Below, piece after piece: positions 1 through 9,488 of a DNA stretch of 64,000 nt; within the stretch, counting starts at the first letter, position 1; every line of letters starts with the position of its first letter. This DNA is from Pelagicoccus sp. SDUM812003 (lineage in GTDB: Bacteria; Verrucomicrobiota; Verrucomicrobiia; Opitutales; Opitutaceae): contig NZ_JARXHY010000007.1 of the NCBI RefSeq assembly GCF_031127815.1, positions 186,001 to 250,000 of the forward strand, read 5' to 3'. The translations under genes and the position numbers were made by a program. Under the pieces are notes generated by a model. That model was not told where the DNA came from, ran no database searches, and saw nothing but the letters and a program-made list of their open reading frames with translations.

Positions 1-372
1 GTTGATGTCGATCAGGCGGGTGTTCAGGATGTCCGAGTTTTCGTTTCCCGCTTCGGGGTCGGCCGGCATCGGCGAAACCGCTAGGCTATCGGCCGCTCCC
101 TGGTTGATCAGTTCCTCGATGGAGCTCTGGTCGAGCAGGGAGTACTCCATGTTCTTCATTTGCTCGATGTAGCCCTGAGCCACGGCGGTTGCGGTGCCAA
201 GTTGGATGGACCCCTCCGTGAGACGCCGCACCTGCAGGAGTCCGCTCAAGGTCCCGAAAGCGAGAAGACTCAGAATGACGGTGGCGATCATCAGCTCGAT
301 CAGCGAGTAACCGTCGCTTCGCGACAAGGAGGCATGGATGCTTTTTTTGGGTAATGGCGGAGCAGGGTTCAT
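1..372 (-). CDS. Prepilin-type N-terminal methylation domain protein (3' end outside window)
   Basis: The first 124 codons are in the window; the gene continues past the left edge. The start is the ATG at 372. After about 20 residues comes a type IV prepilin/pseudopilin signature, GYSLIELMIATVILSLLAFG, with the +5 glutamate needed for methylation. Cleavage by prepilin peptidase would fall after the G of DGYSL, giving Tyr rather than Phe at mature position 1. The hydrophobic helix is followed by a soluble region starting LLQVRRLTEGSIQLGTATAV. The layout fits PilV/PilW-like minor pilins or type II secretion pseudopilins. Which of these it is cannot be decided from the fragment. It is divergent from metG across about 260 bp. 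Confidence 0.82.
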   Translation of the reverse strand, partial: MNPAPPLPKKSIHASLSRSDGYSLIELMIATVILSLLAFGTLSGLLQVRRLTEGSIQLGTATAVAQGYIEQMKNMEYSLLDQSSIEELINQGAADSLAVSPMPADPEAGNENSDILNTRLIDIN

Positions 373-636
373 TTTCTGAGGAACGAAGGTGTCAGCAATA
401 TCGCTTAAATTTGGCGATTTTAGATCCATCAGGGCGAAATGAGCTCCTTCCTCTAGGGCGACTTGGGCAGGAGACCTTTTTTCCGTTTGGAAAATCCCTG
501 AATTCCCCTGAATCGAAGCGCTTCCCGCATGGAGAGGCGGACGAACGACACGGCGTCGCTCGTAGAGTGGCCGGCGTCGCATTTAGATTGCGGCGAGCAG
601 ACCCTGGCCTTATGCCGTTTCGCTTTCTAACGAACC
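373..636. other. Intergenic region between divergent prepilin and metG genes
   Basis: About 264 bp without a supportable gene. It should contain the promoters for the leftward prepilin gene and the rightward metG gene. No hexamer pair stands out well enough to call, and I see no strong inverted repeat. Confidence 0.5.
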
Positions 637-2172
637 ATGAAGTCTTTCTACATCACCACCGCTATCGATTACGCAAACGGTTCGCCGCACCTTGGCCATG
701 CCTACGAGAAAGTGTTGACTGACGTCGTCGCTCGCTTCCGACGCCTCAAGGGGGAGGACGTGCGCTTTCTCACTGGCCTCGACGAGCATGGACAAAAGGT
801 CCAGCAGTCGGCTCGCCAGCGCGGTATCGAGCCCATCGAGCTGTGCGACGAAGCGGCGGAGAAGTTTCAAGGGCTTTGCAAGCGCTTGGAGATTTCCAAC
901 GACGATTTCATCCGCACCACGGAAGAGCGTCACAAGAAGGTGGTGCGAGCTCTCTTGCAGGATCTCTACGACCGCGGTGAGATTTATCAGGCCGAGTACA
1001 AGGGCTACTACAGCTCCCGCGCCGAGCAATTCCTGCAGGAGAAGGACAAGGTGGACGGCGCGTGGCCGGAGATCTACGGAGAGGTCACGGAGATCACAGA
1101 AAGCAACTATTTCTTCAAGCTCAGCAAATACCAGGATTGGCTGGTCGATCATCTCAAGAACAACGAGGACTTCATCTTCCCGCGCTTCCGCGCCAAGCAG
1201 GTGCTGGAGTTTCTCAAGGAGCCGATCAACGATCTGTGCATCTCTCGGCCCAAGGAACGCTTGGAATGGGGCATCCCGCTCCCCTTCGACGAGCAGTACG
1301 TGACCTATGTCTGGTTCGACGCCCTCGTGAACTACATCAGCGCGGTGGGCTATGGGACGCCGGATTTCGAAAAGTATTGGCCAGTGGACTACCACGTCAT
1401 CGGCAAGGACATTCTTCTGCCCCCGCACGCCGTCTATTGGCCCATCATGCTGAAAGCGTGCGGCATCGAGCTGCCCAAGGGGCTGCTGGTGCATGGCTGG
1501 TGGATGACTGGCGGTCAAAAGATGTCCAAGAGCACCGGTAAGGTGATCAACCCGCTGGATCTCATGGACGAGTTCGGCGCGGACGCCTTCCGCTACTTCG
1601 TCACCCGCGAAATGAATGTGGGGCAGGACAGCGAGTTCTCCGACGAGCTGTTCATGAGCCGCTACAACAGCGACCTCGCCAACGATCTGGGCAACTTGCT
1701 CAATCGGGTGCTGACGATGACGCCGCGCTATTGCGGCGAGACCTTTCCCGCCCGAACCATCGAGGAAGCTCCGGAGAAGGAGCTCGAAGCGGTTTGGGCG
1801 GAAACCGAGGAGCAGGTCGTGACCCTCTACGAGGAGTTTCAGTTTCACAAAGCCCTCGAGCTGACCTTCAATTTCATCCGCTCCATCAATCGCTATGCCG
1901 AGCAACGTTCGCCTTGGAAGCTGGCCAAGTCGGATGACGAAAAGGACAAGCAGATCGTGGCGACTTCGCTTTCGCTGATGGCGGAGGCCCTGCGGCGAGC
2001 GGTCGGCTTGATCGAGCCCGTGATGCCTGAAACGACCAAGCGTGTGTATTCGCTGCTTGGCTACAAGACCGATGCGGTTTGGCGCGAGCGCCTCAAGGCG
2101 TCGGACGCGTTGACTGGCTGCAAGGTGGGCGAACGCGTTATCCTTTTCCCTAAGCCGCAACGCGAAAAGTAG
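637..2172 (+). CDS. metG: Methionyl-tRNA synthetase
   Basis: Class I aminoacyl-tRNA synthetase (511 aa) that charges tRNA-Met in the cytoplasm. The HIGH-type motif is HLGH at residues 18-21 and the KMSKS loop is at 295-299. The connective insert reads YKGYYSSRAEQFL, where zinc-type enzymes have cysteine knuckles, so this looks like the zinc-less short form (MetG2-like). There is no C-terminal tRNA-binding EMAP/Trbp111 domain, in keeping with the length. The ATG at 637 gives the canonical start MKSFYITTAIDYANG. It is the first gene of a rightward run with menF (18 bp gap) and menD. The pairing with quinone genes is probably positional only. Confidence 0.95.
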   Translation: MKSFYITTAIDYANGSPHLGHAYEKVLTDVVARFRRLKGEDVRFLTGLDEHGQKVQQSARQRGIEPIELCDEAAEKFQGLCKRLEISNDDFIRTTEERHKKVVRALLQDLYDRGEIYQAEYKGYYSSRAEQFLQEKDKVDGAWPEIYGEVTEITESNYFFKLSKYQDWLVDHLKNNEDFIFPRFRAKQVLEFLKEPINDLCISRPKERLEWGIPLPFDEQYVTYVWFDALVNYISAVGYGTPDFEKYWPVDYHVIGKDILLPPHAVYWPIMLKACGIELPKGLLVHGWWMTGGQKMSKSTGKVINPLDLMDEFGADAFRYFVTREMNVGQDSEFSDELFMSRYNSDLANDLGNLLNRVLTMTPRYCGETFPARTIEEAPEKELEAVWAETEEQVVTLYEEFQFHKALELTFNFIRSINRYAEQRSPWKLAKSDDEKDKQIVATSLSLMAEALRRAVGLIEPVMPETTKRVYSLLGYKTDAVWRERLKASDALTGCKVGERVILFPKPQREK

Positions 2173-2190
2173 TCAGCGAGTCGCCACTGC

Positions 2191-3615
2191 GTGGATACGA
2201 TTCCTTTAGATCCGTCCCAAGCGGGAAGCTACGAGGCCTTGTTTCGCTTTCTGCAGGGCTGCCAAGCGAGAGCGGCGGAGCGTTCCCATCCGCAACTGGT
2301 GAGCATCGCTGCGGAAGCGGGCGCCCTCGACCCTCTGGCGGTGCTGGAGTCGATCTACGAGGAAAACGAGCCGCATTTCTACACCGAACGGCGCAGCGAG
2401 AATCTTGCGATCGCCGGGGCGGAAGACGCTGTCCGTTTCGCTCCTACGGGCCCGCGGCGCTTCGCCGAGGTGAAGGAGTGGATAGCGGATACGCTGGAGC
2501 ACACCATCGCGGTGGGCGACGACAGCCTGCCGTTTTTCGGACCTTGCTTCTTTAGCGCCTTTTCGTTCTTCGCTGATGTGGAGCAATCGGAACCGTTTCC
2601 TTCCTCAAGCGTATTCGTTCCCCGGTGGCAGGTCGCGGTCAAAAAAGGGCGCTGCGTCGCCATCGCGAACGCGTTGGTGGAACCCGAGAGCGATGTCGCA
2701 GCGGAGGCGACGCGTATATGGAACGCGAATACGAAGTTTCGCAGCTTCGACTATGCGGACTCCGAGCAACGCAGGGCCCGACCGCGGCTCGATGTCATCG
2801 AGACCTCCGAATGTGGCGGCGACGCTATTTTCAAGCAGTCCGTTTCCAAGGCGGTGGAGGCGATCAAGCGCGGCGACTTTCGAAAGATCGTGCTAGCCCG
2901 AGCGCTCGACCTCACTGCGAACCAGGCCTTTCATCCGCTTGAGATTCTGAATACGCTGCGGGAACGCTACCCAGATTGCTACGCTTTTTCCTATGCCAAT
3001 GGGAGAGGGGAGAGCTTTATCGGGGCCAGTCCGGAACGGCTTGTTTCGGTCGAGGACGCCGTGGTCAAGGTAGATGCGCTAGCGGGTACCGCCCCGCGCG
3101 GTCGTTCCGCGTCCGAGGACGCTCAACTGGGGAATCAGCTTTTACATAGCGAAAAGGATCTTCGCGAGCACGCGATCGTGTTCGAGTCGATCCGCCGGCG
3201 ACTGCAGCAACTGGGCATTTCAGCGCCCGAAAGCTGTCGGCCCTATCTCAAGAAGCTTCAGAACGTGCAGCACCTGCATGTGGATATCGAAGCGAAGAAG
3301 CGCTCAGGTATTCACATGTTGGATATCGTGGAAGCCTTGCATCCGACGCCTGCGGTGGGAGGCACCCCACGCGAAGTCGCGGTGGCCTCGATTCGCGATT
3401 TTGAGACCTTTCCTCGAGGGCTGTACGCGGGGCCGATCGGCTGGGTGAACGCCCAGGGAGAAGGCGAGTTTCTAGTGGCGATCCGATCGGCTCAGGTCTC
3501 GGGAAAGCAGGCTCGTCTCTATGCTGGCGTCGGTGTGGTGGACGGTTCTGAGCCGGAGCGAGAGTATCAGGAAACGAACTTGAAGTTTCAGGCTCTGAAG
3601 GAGAATCTCCTCTAG
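2191..3615 (+). CDS. menF: Isochorismate synthase
   Basis: Converts chorismate to isochorismate, the entry step of menaquinone synthesis (474 aa). The C-terminal half is a chorismate-binding domain with SFIGASPERLVSV, KVDALAGTAPRG, LHSEKDLREHAIVFESI and HPTPAVGGTPR, followed by the FPRGLYAGPIGW signature. The start is GTG at 2191 and a nearby in-frame ATG alternative is lacking. The stop is one base before the menD start, so the two are surely co-transcribed. It could in principle be a siderophore-type (EntC-like) enzyme, but the menD neighbour argues for menaquinone. Confidence 0.93.
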   Translation: MDTIPLDPSQAGSYEALFRFLQGCQARAAERSHPQLVSIAAEAGALDPLAVLESIYEENEPHFYTERRSENLAIAGAEDAVRFAPTGPRRFAEVKEWIADTLEHTIAVGDDSLPFFGPCFFSAFSFFADVEQSEPFPSSSVFVPRWQVAVKKGRCVAIANALVEPESDVAAEATRIWNANTKFRSFDYADSEQRRARPRLDVIETSECGGDAIFKQSVSKAVEAIKRGDFRKIVLARALDLTANQAFHPLEILNTLRERYPDCYAFSYANGRGESFIGASPERLVSVEDAVVKVDALAGTAPRGRSASEDAQLGNQLLHSEKDLREHAIVFESIRRRLQQLGISAPESCRPYLKKLQNVQHLHVDIEAKKRSGIHMLDIVEALHPTPAVGGTPREVAVASIRDFETFPRGLYAGPIGWVNAQGEGEFLVAIRSAQVSGKQARLYAGVGVVDGSEPEREYQETNLKFQALKENLL

Positions 3616-3616
3616 C

Positions 3617-5341
3617 ATGCCGGGCGGTTTTCCAAATCAAACGACTCAATGGGCGAGCGTGCTTGTGGAAACGCTGCGCCGCAAAGGGGTTGAATACGCG
3701 GTCACCTGCCCCGGCTCTCGAAGTTCTCCGCTCACTTTCGCCTTCGCCCGTTGCCATGGGGTCGAGGCCATCCCGATTCTCGATGAGCGGTCGGCGGGCT
3801 TTTTCGCTCTGGGACTTGCCAAGCGAAGCGGCAAGCCTGTCGCGCTGGTGTGCACGTCTGGATCGGCCGTGGCGAATTTCTTCCCAGCGGTGGTGGAAGC
3901 TAGCGAGCTCGGTATCCCGATGATCGTACTGACCACGGATCGTCCGCCGGAGCTGCGGCACTGCGCTGCGGGCCAGACCATAGATCAGCTGAAGTTCTTT
4001 GGTGGATACGTCAGAAGCTCGATCGAGCTGGCGGTACCGGAAAACGACTTGGAGCTGCTGCGCTATCTCAGGCAGACAGTGGCCCACCAGGTGGACAAGG
4101 CGCTGCATGGCGATCCCGGGCCGGTGCAGATCAACGCGCCTTTTCGCGACCCGCTAACTCCGACGGAAGTAGAAGGATTTCAACCGCGCCTCGAACCATC
4201 GGAGCTGGCTTCGTTCTGTTCCCAGGTGGCGCTGCAGCAAGTCGCGCCGACCGGCGAGTGGTCGTTGCCCGATGAGTGGAGTCAGTGCGGAGAGGGCATC
4301 ATCTTGGTTGGGCCGAACGCTCCGGTAGACGAAGCGTCCTGGCTTTCGAATGTCGGAGCCTTGGCGGACGCTTTGCAATGGCCGCTTCTAGCCGATGGTA
4401 TGAATCCCATCCGCTACCGAGCGAAGGATTTTCCGTCGTTGGTCAGTGGATACGAATTCCTTCTGCGCTCGGATCGATTGCGCGACGAGTTGAAGCCGAA
4501 GCGCGTGCTTGTGTTGGGAAGCTATCCCACCTGCAAGCTGCTGCGCTCCTGGCTGGCGAAACTGGATCTGCCGACGCTGATCCTTGCGGAGCGGTCTCGG
4601 AATCTGGATGCGACGCACTCCCGATCGCAAACCGTGGCGCTCGATCTCGCCAAGACAGCGGTTTCGGCCCCCACGCGCGAAAGCGGAGCGTTTCTCGAGG
4701 CCTGGCTCGCTGCGGATGCCCGGACGATGGGTCTGCTCAGCGATCGCATGCAGGCTGAAAGCGCCTTCTTCGAGGGCAAGCTCGCTTGGATGTTGGGATC
4801 GATCCTGCCCGAAAACTCGACCCTATGCGTTTCCAACAGCATGCCGCCGCGCGATCTGGAGTTCTACCTGCCCAAGAACGACCGTCGGGTTCGGGTCTTC
4901 AGTTCGCGTGGAGCCAATGGTATCGATGGAATACTGTCCACCGCATTGGGAGTGGCCCATCGGCAGGGGCCTGCCTATCTGCTGATCGGCGACCTCGCAT
5001 TGCTGCACGATAGCAACGGAGCGCTGATTCGAAACGTCTTTCGAGGCAGTCTGACCCTGTTGCTGCTCAACAACGCGGGTGGAGGGATCTTTGAAGCCTT
5101 GCCTGCGGCCCGTTTCGATGACGTGTTCGAGAAGCATTTCGCGACCGATCAGGCGATCGATTTTGCGAATTGGGCTCGAACTTATGGATTCGAGCATCGA
5201 CGCGTCGATAGCTGGAGCGAACTCGCGAAGTTGGTCCCGCAAACGAAACCGGGTATCCGGATTTTGGAGATAACGACGAATCGAAAACGAGACGTAGAGA
5301 CGCGTCGGCTTTGGTTCAGCGAGATTTCCGAGGCCTTGTGA
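3617..5341 (+). CDS. menD: SEPHCHC synthase (menaquinone step 2)
   Basis: Thiamine-diphosphate enzyme joining 2-oxoglutarate and isochorismate to give 2-succinyl-5-enolpyruvyl-6-hydroxy-3-cyclohexene-1-carboxylate (574 aa). The N-terminal TPP-binding domain shows TCPGSRSSPLTFAF and LDERSAGFFALGLAK, with the catalytic-type glutamate in LDERSAGF. The C-terminal pyrophosphate/Mg site is GDLALLHDSNGAL. ATG at 3617 follows the menF stop directly. The length is normal for MenD. The later men genes are not in this window. Confidence 0.94.
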   Translation: MPGGFPNQTTQWASVLVETLRRKGVEYAVTCPGSRSSPLTFAFARCHGVEAIPILDERSAGFFALGLAKRSGKPVALVCTSGSAVANFFPAVVEASELGIPMIVLTTDRPPELRHCAAGQTIDQLKFFGGYVRSSIELAVPENDLELLRYLRQTVAHQVDKALHGDPGPVQINAPFRDPLTPTEVEGFQPRLEPSELASFCSQVALQQVAPTGEWSLPDEWSQCGEGIILVGPNAPVDEASWLSNVGALADALQWPLLADGMNPIRYRAKDFPSLVSGYEFLLRSDRLRDELKPKRVLVLGSYPTCKLLRSWLAKLDLPTLILAERSRNLDATHSRSQTVALDLAKTAVSAPTRESGAFLEAWLAADARTMGLLSDRMQAESAFFEGKLAWMLGSILPENSTLCVSNSMPPRDLEFYLPKNDRRVRVFSSRGANGIDGILSTALGVAHRQGPAYLLIGDLALLHDSNGALIRNVFRGSLTLLLLNNAGGGIFEALPAARFDDVFEKHFATDQAIDFANWARTYGFEHRRVDSWSELAKLVPQTKPGIRILEITTNRKRDVETRRLWFSEISEAL

Positions 5342-5355
5342 AATACCTGCGTCGC

Positions 5356-6297
5356 TCAGGACAGCTTGAGGGCGCCGTGTTGCAGCAGAATGGATGCGAC
5401 GCCGTAGCGAAGGTTGTATTCGGAAAAGTATATTTCCTTGCAGCCGAGGTATTCCAGCGAGGTTTTGAGGGTGGCGACTGCGGTAGGAAAGATGTCCGCT
5501 CGGGATGCTGGTATGCCAAATCGAACCACGCGCTGATCGGAGTCGACCTCGCAGATCGATTGAGCCTTGGCGTTGAACTCCTCCATGGACAGCCCTTGGG
5601 AAAGCTGTTTCTTCGAGAGCAGCGTAGCGAAGTGTTTCGCGGAACCGCCGGTGAGTATTGCAAGAGGGGACGGCGAGGACTGCGGAGGAAAAGTGGAGCG
5701 GCTCCAGGCGCTGCGCGTGTATTCGTAGATCCGTTGAAAGTCTGAGACCGATAGCGCGGCGGCCCGATCCTTCAGAAGCAGAGATGCGAGTCGGACCGAA
5801 CCGAGCTGAAGGCTCTCCGCCCCCAATAGCTGGCGATCCTTAATCTGGATACACTCCAAACTGCCCCCGCCAAGGTCGAGCAAGGTGTAGGTATGCAGGT
5901 CCTCGAACTGGGGATCGCACTGGACGCCCTTGCCGATCAGGTAGGCCTCTTCATCGCCAGAGAGAATGCGAAGCTCGTGTCCGCAACGGCTTTCGACGGC
6001 GTTGACGAAAGCCTGCTTGTTGCTGGCGTCGCGCACGGCGCTGGTGGCCACGATGCAGAGCGTGTCGCAGGATTCTTCGCCTATGGAGACGAGACGGGCG
6101 ATGGCGGCGGCGCCGCGTTCGATGGCGTCTTCGTCGATGATGGGCGGATTGCCTGTCATGCCTTCGCCGATACGCGTTTCCTCGACATGGAATTCGACAG
6201 TTTCGGCGGTGGTTTTCGGCGACGCCTTGGCCACGAGCAGCTTGATGGTATTGCTGCCTACGTCGATTATGCCGACGGTTTCGGACCTAGATTTCAT
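5356..6297 (-). CDS. Ppx/GppA family phosphatase
   Basis: ASKHA-fold hydrolase related to exopolyphosphatase and pppGpp phosphohydrolase (313 aa). The N-terminus GIIDVGSNTIKLLVAK is the phosphate-binding loop 1. A second loop, TLLDLGGGSLECIQI, occurs mid-domain. I start at the ATG at 6297 (MKSRSETVGIIDVGSN), because an upstream in-frame ATG would add 33 residues read from inside rsmI. The gene overlaps the rsmI stop by 11 bp, which suggests translational coupling. At about 310 aa it is the short single-domain-pair form without the HD C-terminus. PolyP versus pppGpp specificity cannot be told from sequence. Confidence 0.88.
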   Translation of the reverse strand: MKSRSETVGIIDVGSNTIKLLVAKASPKTTAETVEFHVEETRIGEGMTGNPPIIDEDAIERGAAAIARLVSIGEESCDTLCIVATSAVRDASNKQAFVNAVESRCGHELRILSGDEEAYLIGKGVQCDPQFEDLHTYTLLDLGGGSLECIQIKDRQLLGAESLQLGSVRLASLLLKDRAAALSVSDFQRIYEYTRSAWSRSTFPPQSSPSPLAILTGGSAKHFATLLSKKQLSQGLSMEEFNAKAQSICEVDSDQRVVRFGIPASRADIFPTAVATLKTSLEYLGCKEIYFSEYNLRYGVASILLQHGALKLS

Positions 6298-7003
6298 AGC
6301 CTTTAGGGGCGATGAGCACCACGAACTCGCCCTTTTTGCTCGCGGTTTCCATCTCTTCGCGAATCGAGCCAATCGGTCCGCTGCGAATGGTTTCAAACCT
6401 CTTGGTCAATTCGCGGCCGATGCAGACCACGCGTTCGGAGCCAAGGGTTTCTTCCAGCTCCTTCACCATCTTTTGGATACGGTGGCAGGATTCGTAGAGA
6501 GCGATGGTGTGCTTGAACTCTCGATACTCCTCGAAGAAGCGCTTACGGGCGGCGGACTTTGGAGGCAGAAATCCGGCGAAGAAGAAGGCGTCGGTGGGCA
6601 GCCCGCTCACGCTAAGCAAGGTGATCAGAGCGCTTGGGCCGGGCACGGGCACGATGGGCAGTCCACGTTTGCGGCAGGCTCTGGCGACGCGAAATCCAGG
6701 GTCGGAGACGCCCGGCGTGCCAGCGTCGGAAACCAAGGCGATCGATTGGCCTGCCTGCAGTTTTTCCACGATCGCTTCCGCAGCCTTGGCTTCGTTGTGG
6801 TCGTGGTAGGAGAAGAGCGGACGCCGGATTTCCATGCGGGTGAGCATGGCTCCGGTGGTGCGGGTATCCTCGCAAGCGACGGCGTCCACCTGCGAGAGCA
6901 GAGACCGGGCGCGTTCGGTGATATCGGCCAGGTTGCCGATAGGGGTCGCCACGACGTAGAGGTGTCCTGGCTCTGGGCTCAAAGAGGCGTTTTCGCCGGG
7001 CAT
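6287..7003 (-). CDS. rsmI: 16S rRNA 2'-O-ribose C1402 methyltransferase
   Basis: SAM-dependent methyltransferase of the tetrapyrrole-methylase fold that modifies C1402 in the 30S decoding site (238 aa). Diagnostic segments are LYVVATPIGNLADIT near the N-terminus, ACEDTRTTGAML, the SAM site LVSDAGTPGVSDPG, and PVPGPSALITLLSVSGLPTDAF. The C-terminus KKGEFVVLIAP is typical. It sits between the small lipoprotein gene upstream and the overlapping Ppx/GppA gene downstream. Confidence 0.95.
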   Translation of the reverse strand: MPGENASLSPEPGHLYVVATPIGNLADITERARSLLSQVDAVACEDTRTTGAMLTRMEIRRPLFSYHDHNEAKAAEAIVEKLQAGQSIALVSDAGTPGVSDPGFRVARACRKRGLPIVPVPGPSALITLLSVSGLPTDAFFFAGFLPPKSAARKRFFEEYREFKHTIALYESCHRIQKMVKELEETLGSERVVCIGRELTKRFETIRSGPIGSIREEMETASKKGEFVVLIAPKGYEI

Positions 7004-7046
7004 GAGGAGGGGCGAACGTGGAGTGGCCGGGGCGAGATGCGACAGC

Positions 7047-7196
7047 TTAGCTGCTGCCCATGCCTGGAACGCCGCCTTCCCAGTCCTTGGGTCGACTCCA
7101 TGGAATGGTGGATTCGTCCGGATCCGCGCAGCCTGTGATGAACAGGCAGGTGGAGAGGCTCGCGATGGCTAGTATGAGCGATAGGAACTTTTTCAT
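7047..7196 (-). CDS. Small lipoprotein (49 aa)
   Basis: A 49-codon reading frame starting MKKFLSLILAIASLSTC. It has a lipoprotein signal peptide and lipobox FITGC at residues 19-23. The mature peptide is only about 27 residues, beginning CADPDESTIPWSRPKDWE and ending GGVPGMGSS. Coding is supported by the textbook lipobox, the clean ATG and the fit between the coiled-coil gene (start of gap 7207) and rsmI. The STIPWSRPxDWE-type tail resembles a short conserved lipoprotein I associate with Opitutales genomes; that is recollection, not a search. Function unknown. Confidence 0.78.
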   Translation of the reverse strand: MKKFLSLILAIASLSTCLFITGCADPDESTIPWSRPKDWEGGVPGMGSS

Positions 7197-7206
7197 TTTC
7201 AAAAGC

Positions 7207-7959
7207 TTAGTTTGGGCTGGCGACCGAATCCCCGGATTGTGGGGTTTTGAGGAGGGACTCTGGCAAAACTCGAGCTATGCTCAAGTTTTCCTTAACTTCG
7301 GTGACTTGAATTTTAGCGATGGGGGTGTCGCCGTGCTGCACGTAGAGCTCGCTTTGCAGGCGCACGCCTTCGTTGTAGCCGATGTCTAGAACGACGAAGG
7401 AGGCTTCCTTGCCCACGGTGAGCACCTTGCCAGCGAGGCTCGGGTTTTCCGGTATCCGCACCGAGAGCAGGGGCGATTGGGGAGCGGCGTCGGCTCGGGT
7501 TTGCTGCAGTTCGAGAATCTGGCGTTCCAAGGCTGCGATCTGCTGCTCGTAGTCCACCACTCGGTCTCTGGGCACGCTGCTCGCCCGCAGGGTGGCCAGC
7601 TCCTGGGTGAGGCGATCGTTTTCGCTTTGCAGCCGCTGCTCGGCGATGGCTTGCACATCTCGTTCGTCGACAAGGCGTTGGTTCTCCCGTTGGAGCTGGG
7701 CGAGCTGCGTCTCGGCCAGCAGGTTTTCCGAGTCGAGCCGCTCCGCCTCCTCGCTGGAGCGATCCAGTTCGGCTCGAAGATCGGACACCTCGTCCCGTAG
7801 GGTGGCGGACTTGGAGCGCTCGGAGCTGAGCTGGGCCTGCAGGGTTTCGAGCTGAGCGTCGCTCGAGATCCGGTTTTCCTGAGCAAGGAAATAGAAGGCG
7901 CCGGAGGCGATGGCTCCGCCGAGGGCGAGCAGCTGCAGGAGTCGATTGAAGGCCTTCAT
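7207..7959 (-). CDS. Membrane-anchored coiled-coil protein
   Basis: A 250-residue protein with one N-terminal membrane segment (LLQLLALGGAIASGAFYFLA, about residues 7-26). A long heptad-rich coiled coil follows, about residues 35-155, rich in Glu, Leu, Arg and Gln. A small C-terminal domain reads LAGKVLTVGKEASFVVLDIGYNEGVRLQSELYV in its core (split here only for description). The C-terminal motif, with an EGV turn and paired short strands, recalls the beta domain of MreC-like or secretion-associated proteins, but I cannot assign a family. It is upstream of the tiny lipoprotein and rsmI and probably co-transcribed with them. Confidence 0.8.
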   Translation of the reverse strand: MKAFNRLLQLLALGGAIASGAFYFLAQENRISSDAQLETLQAQLSSERSKSATLRDEVSDLRAELDRSSEEAERLDSENLLAETQLAQLQRENQRLVDERDVQAIAEQRLQSENDRLTQELATLRASSVPRDRVVDYEQQIAALERQILELQQTRADAAPQSPLLSVRIPENPSLAGKVLTVGKEASFVVLDIGYNEGVRLQSELYVQHGDTPIAKIQVTEVKENLSIARVLPESLLKTPQSGDSVASPN

Positions 7960-8099
7960 GGTGGTATCTTGGTGTGGGACACCGAATGTAGGAGAAAGTA
8001 CCCCAGCCGCTGGGGACTTAAAGCTTTTTGTGGGAGCGACTCCTCTCGCTTTCTCGAGGCTATATTTTGAAACGGCTTACGCAGTTTCGTTTTCGGGCT

Positions 8100-8758
<659 letters not shown>

Positions 8759-8759
<1 letters not shown>

Positions 8760-9427
8760 CAGGCTTCCTCGAAAGCGGCGGTTACCAAGGTGGAAACGTG
8801 ATCGACGACCTGCTCGAGCGTCATCTCGGAGGTATCGAGATAGGTGGCTCCTTCCGGGCAGGCCAGCGGAGCGGTTTTGCGGGAAGCGTCGAGCTTGTCG
8901 CGGGTCTCGATGCTGTCGGCCAGACCCTCGGCGGCGCGTCGGGCGGCGCGCTTGACGGGGTCCGCGAAGAGAAAGAGACGCAGGTCCGCGTCCGGGAAGA
9001 TGACCGAGCCGATGTCGCGGCCCTCCATCACCAGACCGGCAAAGCCTTTCGCTCGAGCCACGTTCGCCTGATCGCGCTGGTAGTCCAGGAGGAACTTGCG
9101 CAGCTCGGGGATGGCCGCGTAGTGGGAGACGTTTTCGTTGACCTGCTGGCTTCGGATGCTCTGGTCCGGTATCCAGCCATTGATGACGATGGATGCGGAG
9201 TTGCCTTCGAGGGCGGTATCGAGTTCGAGCGAGTTGAGGCCTTTTCCCAGCTCGGGACCCGCTTTGGCAGGAACGCCGAGTTCCATCAGCTTGACGGTTG
9301 TCGCTCGGTAGAAGGAACCTGTATCGACATGCATGAGCTTGAAACGCTCGCTCAAGGCTCGAGAGGTGGAGCTTTTGCCGGCTGCGGCGCCTCCGTCGAT
9401 GGCTACGATGATGAATGATTTTGACAT
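8759..9427 (-). CDS. cmk: Cytidylate kinase
   Basis: Phosphorylates CMP/dCMP with ATP (222 aa). It has an N-terminal P-loop AIDGGAAAGKSSTSRAL and the substrate region MHVDTGSFYRATT. MEGRDIGSVIFPDADLRLFL and the lid region DPVKRAARR complete the signature. The P-loop reads GGAAAGKS where most enzymes have GPxGSGKS; the lysine and Ser are intact. It lies between aroA and plsC, the order commonly seen with aroA upstream of cmk. Confidence 0.94.
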
Positions 9428-9467
9428 GGAAGATGGTTTTTTTGGGGGGGGAGGTATCGGGTGGCGC

Positions 9468-9488
9468 GGCGGCCTCGGCGATGCCGCC
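9468..9488. repeat. REP-like intergenic palindrome (aroA-cmk gap)
   Basis: GGCGGC at 9468-9473 and GCCGCC at 9483-9488 pair around a nine-base loop CTCGGCGAT. It abuts the aroA stop codon. It looks like the short dispersed palindromes with a CTCG-containing centre that I associate with verrucomicrobial intergenic space. See also 17981-18002. A run of seven T then eight G lies next to it (about 9437-9451). Confidence 0.45.

Noticed and set aside
610-2160. Long minus-strand frame opposite metG
   Set aside because: Shadow of a GC-rich gene: metG on the plus strand has all synthetase motifs, and the opposite peptide has low-complexity Leu/Arg/His composition and no family.
5966-7138. 390-residue plus-strand frame over ppx/gppA and rsmI
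   Set aside because: Runs opposite two clearly identified genes.
8001-8015. GC hairpin between plsC and the coiled-coil gene as a terminator
   Set aside because: Only a six-base stem with three-base loop and no U-run on the minus strand.
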